From the NCBI RefSeq assembly GCF_040195635.1, contig NZ_JBEFTX010000002.1, positions 248,001-312,000 on the forward strand: a stretch of DNA of 64,000 bases, written 5' to 3'. Every line of letters begins with the position of its first letter. The stretch's first letter is position 1. The translations under genes and the position numbers were made by a program. The stretch comes from Thermasporomyces sp040195635. GTDB lineage: Bacteria > Actinomycetota > Actinomycetes > Propionibacteriales > Actinopolymorphaceae. Positions 15,086 through 23,900 of this stretch are shown here, one piece after another. The notes beneath the pieces are model-generated. The model saw only the letters and a program-made list of their open reading frames with translations. It was not told the DNA's origin and ran no database searches.

Positions 15086-17739
15086 CCGGGCGGAGTGAGG
15101 ACATGCATCAGGACAGCATGGGTCCGGCACGCCGGAAGCTGGTCGTCATCGGCAACGGCATGGTGGGTCAACGGTTCGTCGAGGCCCTCCGCGCACGCGA
15201 CGAGGAGGGCACCTGGCAGGTCACGGTGCTCGCCGAGGAGAGCCGTCCGGCGTATGACCGGGTGGGGCTGTCCGCCTACTTCGAGGGGACCACGCCGCAG
15301 GAGCTTTCCCTTGTCCCTGAAGGGTTCTACGACGACGATCCGGCCGTCACGCTGCGGCTCGGCGAGGCGGCGGTCGGGATCGACCGCGAGCGCCGGGTGG
15401 TGGCGACGGCGGTGGGGGAGTATTCCTACGACGCCTTGGTGCTCGCCACCGGCTCGTACCCGTTCGTCCCTCCGGTGCCGGGGCACGACCTGCCGGGTTG
15501 CTTCGTCTATCGCACGATCGACGATCTGATCGCCTTGGAGTCCTACGCCGCCGGGCGCCGGGTCGGGGCGGTCGTCGGTGGCGGGCTGCTCGGTCTGGAG
15601 GCCGCGAACGCGCTACGGCTGTTGGGACTGCGTACGCACGTGGTGGAGTTCGCGCCCTGGCTGATGCCGACGCAGCTCGACGAGGCGGGTGGTGCGATCC
15701 TGCGCCGCCACGTCGAGGCGCTCGGTCTCGACGTACACACCGCGACGAAGACCGAGCGCATCGAAGCCGGTGCCGACGGCTCAGTCGCCCGCATGGTGTT
15801 CTCGGGCGAACAGAGCGAGAGCGCGGACGACGACGCGGACGCCTCGCCCGCGATCGATGTCGACATGGTGATCTTCGCGGCCGGCATACGCCCACGCGAC
15901 AACCTCGCCCGTGAGTGTGGTCTCGCGATGGGTGAGCGCGGTGGTGTGGTGGTCGACGAGACCTGCCGCACCTCCGACGACTCGATCTACGCGATCGGCG
16001 AGGTCGCCTGTGTCGGCGGGCGGGTCTACGGCCTCATCGCACCCGGCAACGCCATGGCGGACGTCGTGGCGCAACGTCTCCTCGACGCCGACGGGAGCTG
16101 CGAGGCGAAGGTCGAACGCATCGACACCTCGACCAAGCTCAAGCTGCTCGGCATCGACGTCGCGAGCTTCGGCAACACGACCGGGGAGCTGGATGTCGTC
16201 TACTCCGACCCCGCCCATGGCATCTACGCCAAGCTCGCCTTGACAGACGACGCGCAGACCCTGCTGGGCGGAATGCTGGTCGGCGACGCCTCTGCCTACG
16301 CGACGCTTCGGGCAAGTGTCAACAGTCCCTTGCCGGGCAAGCTCGCCGACTTCCTGGGCTCGGGTGAGGTCAACGGAACCCTGCCTGGGACCGCGCAGGT
16401 CTGCTCGTGCCATGCCGTGACCAAGGACGAGATCCTCACCGCGGTCGGCGACGGTTGTGCGGACGTGCCCGCCTTGAAGGAGTGTACGAAGGCGGGCACC
16501 GGGTGCGGCTCCTGCGTTGTCCTGCTGAAGTCCCTGCTCGCAGGGGCCGGAGTCGAACAGTCCAAGGCGATGTGCGAGCACTTCGACTACTCGCGCCAGG
16601 AGCTGTTCGACATCATCAAGGTGCGTGGCCTGCGGACGTTCTCGGAGACCGTGGCGACGCACGGCCGGGGGCGCGGTTGCGATATCTGCAAGCCGGCGAT
16701 CGCATCCATCCTTGCCAGCTTGGGAAACGGACACATTCTCGACGGCGAGCAGGCCGCGCTGCAGGACACCAACGACCACTTCCTCGCCAACCTGCAACGC
16801 AACGGGACGTACTCGGTGGTGCCGAGAATTCCCGGCGGCGAGGTCACACCGGAAAAGCTCATCGTCATCGGCGAGGTCGCCCGCGACTTCGGCCTCTACA
16901 CGAAGATCACCGGTGGGCAACGGATCGACCTGTTCGGCGCGCGGGTCGAGCAGCTGCCGAAGATCTGGAAGCGGCTCGTCGACGCAGGCTTCGAGTCGGG
17001 GCACGCCTACGGCAAGGCCCTGCGTACCGTGAAATCCTGCGTAGGAACGACCTGGTGCCGTTACGGTGTGCAGGACTCGGTGGGACTCGCGGTCGTACTG
17101 GAGCTGCGCTACCGGGGTCTGCGTTCGCCGCACAAGGTCAAGGCAGCGGTGTCCGGGTGCGCACGCGAGTGTGCCGAGGCCCGGAGCAAGGACGTCGGCG
17201 TCATCGCCACCGAGAACGGTTGGAATCTCTTCGTGGGCGGCAACGGCGGCTTCAAGCCGCGGCACGCGGATCTGTTCGCCACCGACGTCGACACCGAGAC
17301 GCTGCTGCGCTACATCGACCGGTTCCTGATGTTCTACGTCCGTACGGCCGACCGCCTGCAACGCACGGCGACCTGGATCGAGAACATGGACGGCGGCCTC
17401 GACCACCTGCGCGAGGTCATCATCGACGACTCCCTCGGCATCTGCGCGGAGCTGGAGGAGGCGATGGAACGCCATGTCGAGAACTACGTCGACGAATGGC
17501 GCGCGACCATCGAGGACCCGGACAAGCTCCGCCGGTTCGTTTCGTTCGTCAACGCACCCGACACGCCGGACCCGTCGATCCAGTTCGTGAGCGAACGCGG
17601 GCAGCCGATCCCGTCCGACTCGCCCACCCTCATCGCCGGACCCACGCTGAACATCGGTGCGACCAACGGAGAGCACGCCCCGACCAACGGAGGGCGTGGC
17701 CCGGCCGGCCGCGTCGAGACGTCCGCAACAGGAGGTTGA
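15082..17739 (+). CDS. nirB: NADH-dependent nitrite reductase, large subunit
   Basis: 885 residues from the ATG at 15082, which overlaps the previous stop. Order of domains: FAD/NADH oxidoreductase (VVIGNGMVGQRFVEAL; VVGGGLLGLEAANALRLLG), BFD-like [2Fe-2S] domain at about residues 441-480 (VCSCHAVTKDEI, GTGCGSCVVLLK), then the sulfite/nitrite reductase ferredoxin half-domain and the siroheme-[4Fe-4S] domain with SCVGTTWCRYG about residue 653 and SGCARECAEA about residue 693 providing the four cluster Cys. It reduces nitrite to ammonium in the cytosol with NADH. A long Thr/Asn-rich tail ends the protein. NirD is encoded three bases later. Confidence 0.95.
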   Translation: MTGRSEDMHQDSMGPARRKLVVIGNGMVGQRFVEALRARDEEGTWQVTVLAEESRPAYDRVGLSAYFEGTTPQELSLVPEGFYDDDPAVTLRLGEAAVGIDRERRVVATAVGEYSYDALVLATGSYPFVPPVPGHDLPGCFVYRTIDDLIALESYAAGRRVGAVVGGGLLGLEAANALRLLGLRTHVVEFAPWLMPTQLDEAGGAILRRHVEALGLDVHTATKTERIEAGADGSVARMVFSGEQSESADDDADASPAIDVDMVIFAAGIRPRDNLARECGLAMGERGGVVVDETCRTSDDSIYAIGEVACVGGRVYGLIAPGNAMADVVAQRLLDADGSCEAKVERIDTSTKLKLLGIDVASFGNTTGELDVVYSDPAHGIYAKLALTDDAQTLLGGMLVGDASAYATLRASVNSPLPGKLADFLGSGEVNGTLPGTAQVCSCHAVTKDEILTAVGDGCADVPALKECTKAGTGCGSCVVLLKSLLAGAGVEQSKAMCEHFDYSRQELFDIIKVRGLRTFSETVATHGRGRGCDICKPAIASILASLGNGHILDGEQAALQDTNDHFLANLQRNGTYSVVPRIPGGEVTPEKLIVIGEVARDFGLYTKITGGQRIDLFGARVEQLPKIWKRLVDAGFESGHAYGKALRTVKSCVGTTWCRYGVQDSVGLAVVLELRYRGLRSPHKVKAAVSGCARECAEARSKDVGVIATENGWNLFVGGNGGFKPRHADLFATDVDTETLLRYIDRFLMFYVRTADRLQRTATWIENMDGGLDHLREVIIDDSLGICAELEEAMERHVENYVDEWRATIEDPDKLRRFVSFVNAPDTPDPSIQFVSERGQPIPSDSPTLIAGPTLNIGATNGEHAPTNGGRGPAGRVETSATGG

Positions 17740-17742
17740 CAG

Positions 17743-18114
17743 ATGACCGCAGTACTCGGAAGCGGGACGCAGAGCCTTGTCCGGCAGTGGGTTCCCGTGT
17801 GCAGGTACGACGACCTGATCCCCGAACGCGGTGTCGCGGCACTCGTGGGTGAGGTCCAGGTCGCGATCTTCCGTACGTACGAGGGGGAGGTGTACGCCGT
17901 CGGCAACGCTGATCCGTTCTCTGGTGCGTACGTCATGTCGCGCGGCATCGTCGGCAGCGCGGGCACGACGCCGACCGTGGCGTCGCCGATGTTCAAGCAG
18001 GCGTTCGATCTGCGGACCGGCCAGTGCCTGGCCGAGCCCGGCGTCGCCATCCCGGCGTATCCGGTCTCGTGCGAGGGCGGCATCATCAGTATCGCCGTCG
18101 AGGGTCCGTCGTGA
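17743..18114 (+). CDS. nirD: Nitrite reductase small subunit
   Basis: 123 residues with a Rieske-like beta-fold that has lost the cluster ligands, as in all NirD proteins. Landmarks are VPVCRYDDLIPERGVAALV, VAIFRTYEGEVYAVGNADPFSGA, SPMFKQAFDLRTGQCL and a final PVSCEGGIISI. It associates with NirB. A good AGGAGG ribosome site ends the nirB gene, three bases before the ATG spacing. Its stop overlaps the next GTG (GTGA). Confidence 0.94.
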   Translation: MTAVLGSGTQSLVRQWVPVCRYDDLIPERGVAALVGEVQVAIFRTYEGEVYAVGNADPFSGAYVMSRGIVGSAGTTPTVASPMFKQAFDLRTGQCLAEPGVAIPAYPVSCEGGIISIAVEGPS

Positions 18115-19349
18115 CCACGACCGACCCGGTGGCACCGGTGGCGGGTTCGATCGGGCCGCAGGGCGGTTCGCAGGGTGCCCCCGGCGGCGCGTCGGATGCC
18201 GTACCCCATGGTGGGTCCAAGGGTGGCAGGGACGGGCTGAACGAGCTGCCCCCGCTCACGGGGTTCACCGTCGGGGTCACCGCCGCCCGACGACGGGAGG
18301 AGCTGGTCGCGCTCCTGGAGCGCCGAGGTGCACGCGTGGTGGAGGCACCCGCGATCCGGATCGTCCCGCTGTCGGACGACCAGGCGCTGCAGAAGGCGAC
18401 CCGCGCCTGTGTGGTCGGTGGGCTGGACGTCGCCGTCGCGACCACGGGGATCGGTTTCCGCGGCTGGATGGAGGCGGCCGAGAGCGCGGGTCTCGCCGAC
18501 CGGCTGTACGCCACGCTGACCGACTGCCGGTTGCTCGCCCGTGGGCCCAAGGCACAGGGGGCGATCCGCGCCGCCGGCCTCGCCGAAGAGTGGTCACCCG
18601 CATCGGAATGCCTGAGCGAGGTGCTGGAACACCTGCTGGCGGGTGGCGTACGCGGGCTGCGGATCGCGGTGCAGCTTCACGGTGAACCCCTGCCGGACTT
18701 CGTGGCGGCGCTGCGGGCCGCCGGCGCGACGGTGATCGAGGTGCCCATCTACCGTTGGGTCCTACCGGAGGACGTGTCCCCGCTGGTACGGCTGGTCGAG
18801 CTGATCAAGCTGGGCTACGTCGACGCCGTGACCTTCACGAGCGCTCCGGCGACGGCCGCGCTGCTCGAGGTGGCCGGCGCGGACCGCAACGCCGTCCTCG
18901 ACGCGTTCCGCGGAGACGTCCTCGCGGCCTGCGTAGGACCCGTTGCCGCCGGACCGCTCCTCCGCCATGACATCCCGATCGTGCAGCCTGCGCGCGCCCG
19001 GCTGGGCGGCCTCGTCCGGGCACTGACCGACCGGCTGCCCACCCACCGGACGCGTACCGTCGATGTCGCGGGGCACACTCTGGAGATCCGCGGCCATGCG
19101 GTGGTGGTCGACGGCGCGATGAGGACGCTCGCCCCGGCGCCGATGACGTTGCTGCGGGTCCTCGCCGAGCGCCCCGGATGGGTCGTGTCGCGGGCCGAAC
19201 TGTTACGTGCTCTGCCGCGAAGCGCGGACGGGCACGCCGTCGAGATGGCGATCGCGCGGCTGCGGGCAGGACTGGGGGACTCGCGGATCATTCGTACGGT
19301 GACCAAGCGGGGTTACCGACTCGCGGTCGAAACCGCGGAGGTCTCCTGA
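18111..19349 (+). CDS. hemD: Uroporphyrinogen-III synthase fused to a C-terminal winged-helix DNA-binding domain
   Basis: 412 residues from the GTG that overlaps the nirD stop. Residues about 45-300 are a HemD-type synthase (FTVGVTAARRREELVALLERRG, in part TVGVTAARRREEL; ATTGIGFRGWMEAAE; RGLRIAVQLHGEP; TFTSAPATAALLEVAG). Residues about 320-410 form an OmpR/PhoB-like winged helix (APAPMTLLRVLAERPGWVVS, ELLRALPRSADGHAVEMAI, RIIRTVTKRGYRL). The synthase makes the siroheme precursor that NirB needs; the DNA-binding part suggests it may also regulate this locus. Its last 37 bases overlap the convergent kinase gene. Both catalytic and regulatory roles are inferred. Confidence 0.85.
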   Translation: MTTTDPVAPVAGSIGPQGGSQGAPGGASDAVPHGGSKGGRDGLNELPPLTGFTVGVTAARRREELVALLERRGARVVEAPAIRIVPLSDDQALQKATRACVVGGLDVAVATTGIGFRGWMEAAESAGLADRLYATLTDCRLLARGPKAQGAIRAAGLAEEWSPASECLSEVLEHLLAGGVRGLRIAVQLHGEPLPDFVAALRAAGATVIEVPIYRWVLPEDVSPLVRLVELIKLGYVDAVTFTSAPATAALLEVAGADRNAVLDAFRGDVLAACVGPVAAGPLLRHDIPIVQPARARLGGLVRALTDRLPTHRTRTVDVAGHTLEIRGHAVVVDGAMRTLAPAPMTLLRVLAERPGWVVSRAELLRALPRSADGHAVEMAIARLRAGLGDSRIIRTVTKRGYRLAVETAEVS

Positions 19350-20119
19350 GCGGAGCGGTCGACGTCGACCGTGCCTGCCAGCACGAGGTCTGCGCGGGTG
19401 CGCGTGGCCGCGATCAGCTCGGCGTTGCGTTCGTCGCTGCCGAGTGCCCAGGCGCGGGCGTCGTCCGGTGACTTGCCGTACGCCTGGTGCCGGGCGATCA
19501 GCCGTTCATGACGTACGTCGGCCGGCGGATCGAGAAACCACACCTCGTCGAGGAGGGTACGCACGGACGACCAGGGCTCGGCGGTCATGAGCAGGTAGTT
19601 GCCCTCGGTCACGACCAGTCCGACGTCGTGGTGGACACCGATCGCCCCCGCGATGGGTTCCTCGATCTCCCGGTGGAACCGGGGCGCGTAGACAAGTTCC
19701 TCGCGCCCGTCCCGTAGCCGTCGGAGCAGGGCGACGTAACCGGCCGCGTCGAACGTGTCGGGCGCACCCTTGCGGTCGCGGCGATCCAGGCGGTTGAGCT
19801 CGGCGTTGGCGAGATGGAATCCGTCCATCGGGACGTAGTGCGCGGCGTGCTCGCCACCTCGTTCGACCAGCGCCGTGACGAGGCCGGTCGCCAGCGTGGA
19901 CTTCCCCGCACCGGGCGCGCCGACGATGCCGAGGAGGGTGCGGGTGCGGCGCCCGGCGGCGTCGCGCGTGAGCGCCTCCGCCCGCTCGACGAGCTGCTCG
20001 AAGCGCAGCGGTGCGGCGCTCCGGTCGCTCACGTCGGTCGCGTCGTTCCCCTCGGTCGCGTCGGTCGCGATCCCGTTCCCGTCGTCGGGTTCGGACGGTG
20101 GTGAGGGCGTGAGGTCCAC
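19313..20119 (-). CDS. P-loop nucleoside/pantothenate-kinase-like protein
   Basis: 268 residues with Walker A GAPGAGKSTLATGL at about residue 66, followed by PMDGFHLANAELNRLDRRDRKG in part (MDGFHLANAELNRL), APDTFDAAGYVALL, YAPRFHREIEEP, and VVTEGNYLLM with the Walker B-like region. This is the pattern of the uridine kinase/PanK-like family often annotated as nucleoside or fructose-related (FrcK-like) kinase. The substrate is uncertain. The first 40 residues are Asp/Thr-rich and probably disordered. GTG start at 20119. Its end overlaps the 3' end of hemD by 37 bases on the other strand. Confidence 0.8.
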   Translation of the reverse strand: MDLTPSPPSEPDDGNGIATDATEGNDATDVSDRSAAPLRFEQLVERAEALTRDAAGRRTRTLLGIVGAPGAGKSTLATGLVTALVERGGEHAAHYVPMDGFHLANAELNRLDRRDRKGAPDTFDAAGYVALLRRLRDGREELVYAPRFHREIEEPIAGAIGVHHDVGLVVTEGNYLLMTAEPWSSVRTLLDEVWFLDPPADVRHERLIARHQAYGKSPDDARAWALGSDERNAELIAATRTRADLVLAGTVDVDRSAQETSAVSTASR

Positions 20120-20205
20120 GGGTCCCTATCCTCGCCCTTCGTACGTCGGGTGGCCAGCTCCTGCCAACAGCCGGTTCCCAGCGCGTGTGCGCCCGAGCGC
20201 TGCCC

Positions 20206-20271
20206 GACTTACGCGCGTGAGCGCCGCCTGACTTACGCGCGTGAGCGCCGCCTGACTTACGCGCGTGAGCG
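20206..20271. repeat. Tandem 24-bp repeat, 2.75 copies
   Basis: Units at 20206-20229, 20230-20253 and 20254-20271 (truncated) are identical, each starting GACTTACGCGCGTGAGCG. They lie in the divergent region between the kinase and marR genes. Perfect identity indicates recent duplication. Confidence 0.9.
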
Positions 20272-20352
20272 TCCACTATCCCGCCGCCGCGCAGCCTCTG
20301 GCCTCGACCTTGACCATGAAGAAAAGTGGGCCATAGCACCGCAAAACATTCA

Positions 20353-20370
20353 TGATCAGGATCATGATCA
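20353..20370. promoter_or_regulatory. TGATCA-type operator upstream of marR
   Basis: TGATCAGGATCATGATCA is TGATCA, GGATCA and TGATCA in a row, with overlapping palindromes. It sits about 35 bases upstream of the marR -10 box, where a MarR dimer could block its own promoter. Binding is inferred from position and symmetry. Confidence 0.5.
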
Positions 20371-20405
20371 CGGGGAGGTGTTCGCCGGGTTGGCGACAAG
20401 ATGGT

Positions 20406-20411
20406 TAAGCT
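20406..20411 (+). promoter_or_regulatory. -10 element (TAAGCT), leaderless promoter of marR
   Basis: TAAGCT is eight bases before the GTG at 20420. A TTGGCG at 20389 is too close for a standard -35. Confidence 0.45.
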
Positions 20412-20419
20412 ATGGAACT

Positions 20420-20908
20420 GTGTCCGAGGAAGAACCATCGGGAGCGGTCGACGCGGAGCCGTCGGTCGAGCGGGCCGTCCGCACCCTCGTCCGGGTGGCC
20501 CGCCTCTTCAAACGCGCCGACGCGGGCCTCAGCCTCGCGCAGTTCCGCACCCTCGAACTCGTCTCACGCGGCACCGAGCGGTCGACCCAGATCGCGAGCC
20601 GACTCGCCACCAGCAAACCCGCGGTGACGGTCGTCGTCGACGGGCTGGTCGCGGCCGGGCTCCTCACCCGCAGCAGCCTGGCCGGTGATCGGCGGGTGAT
20701 CCGGCTCGCCCTCACCGACGAGGGCCGCGCCGCTCTCGCCCGCGCCGAACGCGCCTACTGCGAACGGCTCGAGCCGCTCCTCGACGAGGTGTCCGACCGC
20801 GACCGCCTGCTGGCGCTCCTCGCCGAACTCGATGACGTGATGGACGCGCGTTGGGCCACCCGCCGCAGCCCCGCACCGACCACCCCGGAGGTATCGCACA
20901 CCAGATGA
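20420..20908 (+). CDS. MarR-family transcriptional regulator
   Basis: 162 residues from the GTG at 20420. The MarR winged helix is plain: RTLVRVARLFKRADAGLSLA, QFRTLELVSRGTERS, recognition region ATSKPAVTVVVDGLVAAGL, wing TRSSLAGDRRVIRLALTDEG, and a C-terminal dimer helix. The start is chosen from the -10 box spacing and because codons upstream do not encode family sequence. Its stop overlaps the exporter ATG (ATGA). It most likely represses the exporter and itself, with release by a drug-like ligand. Confidence 0.9.
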   Translation: MSEEEPSGAVDAEPSVERAVRTLVRVARLFKRADAGLSLAQFRTLELVSRGTERSTQIASRLATSKPAVTVVVDGLVAAGLLTRSSLAGDRRVIRLALTDEGRAALARAERAYCERLEPLLDEVSDRDRLLALLAELDDVMDARWATRRSPAPTTPEVSHTR

Positions 20909-23900
20909 CATCAGCCACCGCGACCGAAGCCAGTACGGCCACGACCACCAGTTCATCCCAGTCAGCATCAGGCCCCGGCGGCACCTCGGCCGCCGGATCC
21001 GGGCGTACCGACTCCGACCGATGGATCCGCCGGCTCGCGGCCTACTGTCTGCGGTCGAAGTGGCTGGTCTTCGTAGCCTTCGGCGGCGCGATCGTCGCGA
21101 TGGCGGCCCAGGCGTTCGTTCCGCTCGTCCAGCGGCACATCGTCGACGACGTCATCATCGCCGACCGGTCACCGATGCTGCCGTGGGTCGGTGCGCTGCT
21201 CGGCCTGGGACTGGTGACCTTCGGCGCCGGGTTCGTACGCCGATACCTGGGTGGACGGCTTGCGCTCGATGTGCAGCACGCGATCCGCGGTGACCTGTTC
21301 AAGGCGTTGCTGCGGCTCGACGGCGCACGGCAGGACGAGCTCCACACCGGCCAGGTGGTCAGCCGGTCGATCAGCGACATCATGTTGGTGCAGGGCCTGC
21401 TGCAGATGCTGCCGATGCTGACCGGCAACATCCTGCTCTTCGTCATCTCGTTGGTCGTCATGGCATGGCTGTCGCCATTGCTCACGGTGATCGCTCTCGC
21501 CGTAGCCCCCGCCCTGCTCCTGATCGGCTACCACAGCCGTAGCCGCCTCTTCCCCGCCACGTGGGAGGCGCAGCAACAGGCAGCCGAAGTCGCCGGCATC
21601 GTCGACTCCGCCGTGTCCGGTGTACGCGTGGTCAAGGGATTCGGCCAGGAAACCCGCGAGCTGTCCCGGCTCGAGCGGCAGGCCCGGCGGCTCTTCGCGT
21701 CGAAGCTGCGGTCGGTCCGGCTGAACAGCAGGTACGGCCCGACGCTGCAGGCGGTCCCGCTGCTCGGCCAGGTCGGCATCCTCGCCCTGGGCGGGTGGCT
21801 CGCGATCCAGGGCCAGATCACGCTGGGCACGTTCCTGGCGTTCTCCGCGTACCTCGGTCAGCTGATCGCGCCGGTCCGGATGCTGTCGAACTTCCTCGTC
21901 ATGGGCCAGCAGGCCAGGGCGAGCGTGATCCGGGTGTTCGAGGTCATCGACTCTGAACCGCTCGTGCTCGAGAAGCCCGACGCGATCGACCTTCCGCAGG
22001 GTTCGGGAGCGGTGGAGCTGCGCGACGTGACGTTCGGCTATCTCGAGTCCGACCCGGTGCTGCGCGACCTCTCGCTCGAGGTGGCGCCGGGGGAGACCCT
22101 CGCTCTGGTGGGCACAGCGGGTTCGGGCAAGTCGACCATCTCCCACCTGCTGCCGCGGTTCTACGACGTGCAGCGGGGCAGCGTGCGGGTCGACGGCTAC
22201 GACGTACGCGACGTGACATTCGCCTCGCTGCGGTCGCGGATCGGCCTGGTCTTCGAGGACAGCTTCCTCTTCTCCGACAGCGTGCGCGCCAACATCGCCT
22301 ACGGCCGGCCGGACGCCACGGACGAGCAGATCCGGGCCGCGGCCGCCGCGGCCGAGGCGACGGAGTTCATCGACGAGTTGCCCGACGGGATCGACACGGT
22401 CGTGGGCGAGCGCGGCCTCACGCTGTCCGGCGGCCAGCGGCAGCGGGTGGCCCTGGCGCGGGCGTTGTTGAGCGACCCGACCCTCCTCGTGCTCGACGAC
22501 GCGACGTCCGCGGTCGACCCCGAGACCGAGGCCGAGATCCACACCACGTTGCGCCATGTCATGGCCGGGCGCACCACGATCATCATCGCCCACCGCCAGT
22601 CGACGCTGCAGCTCGCGGACCGCATCGCCGTGCTCGACGCCGGGCGGCTCCGCGACGTCGGTACGCACGAGGAGCTCACCGAACGCTGCGCGTTGTACCG
22701 GTTGCTCCTGTCGGGTCCGGGCGACGACGCGGAAGGCGTCGACGCCGGTGAGCTGGAGGCGTTCCTCGCCTCGGAGACGTCCGCCGACGAGTCCCGTTCA
22801 CCGTGGATACGCACGACACCGGAGGAGCCGAGCCACCTCACCCGCGTCCAGACGCCGACCGGACTCGGCGGTGGATTCGGCGGCGGAGGCGGCCGTGGCG
22901 GCGGCGGCGGCGGTGGTGGTGGCGGCTGGCTGGCGAGCATGCCGCCCACGCCGGCACTGCTGGAGAAGGTGGCGAAGCTCAAGCCGGCCACCGATGTGCC
23001 GAAGGTGAGCGTGGCCGACGCCGCGCAGCCGGACCCGGGCTTCTCGTTGCTGCGTACGCTCCGGCCGTTCCGGACCCCGTTGCTGCTCGCGCTGCTCTTC
23101 GTGGCGCTCGACGCGGTGGCGACGTTGTGCCTGCCGCTGCTGATCCGGCACGGCGTCGACGCGGGCGTGACGCGGGATGCCTTCTCGGTGGTGCTCATCG
23201 CGGCGGCGGTGGCTCTGGGCGTCGTGATCGCCGACTGGTCCATCATGATGGCGCAGACCCGCGTCGCCGGCCGGACGGGTGAACGGGTTCTCTACTCCCT
23301 GCGGGTCAAGCTCTTCTCCCATCTGCAGCGGCTCGGTCTCGACTACTACGAGCGCGAGATGGGCGGCCGGATCATGACCCGCATGACGACCGACATCGAC
23401 GCGTTGTCGTCGTTCCTGCAGACGTCGTTGCTCACGGCGGTGGTGGCGATCCTGCAGTTCGTCGGCGTCCTCGTCGCGCTGGTGTGGATCAACGCCGAGT
23501 TGGCGCTGGCGGTCCTGGCGCTGATGCCCATCCTCGTGGTCGCGACGCTGATCTTCCGGGCGAAGTCGTCGGTCGCCTACCAGGAGGCCCGCGAGCGGAT
23601 CAGCGTCGTCAACGCGGACCTGCAGGAGAACGTCGCCGGCATGCGGGTCTCGCAGGCGTACGGACGCGAGGACCACAACGCAAACCGGTTCGATGCCAAG
23701 AGCGAGGCGTACCGGGTCAGCCGGCTCCGGGCGCAGCGCTACATCGGTACGTACTTCCCGTTCGTCCAGTTCCTCAACCTGGCCGCGGCGGCAGTCGTTC
23801 TCGGCGTCGGTGCCGGGTTGGTGCGCAATGGCGCCTTGACGGCCGGTGCGCTGATCGCGTACCTGCTCTACCTCGACCTGTTCTTCTCGCCGGTGCAGCA

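Noticed and set aside
15781..18135. 784-codon minus-strand frame over nirB and nirD
   Set aside because: Antisense of conserved nitrite reductase genes; no recognisable protein.
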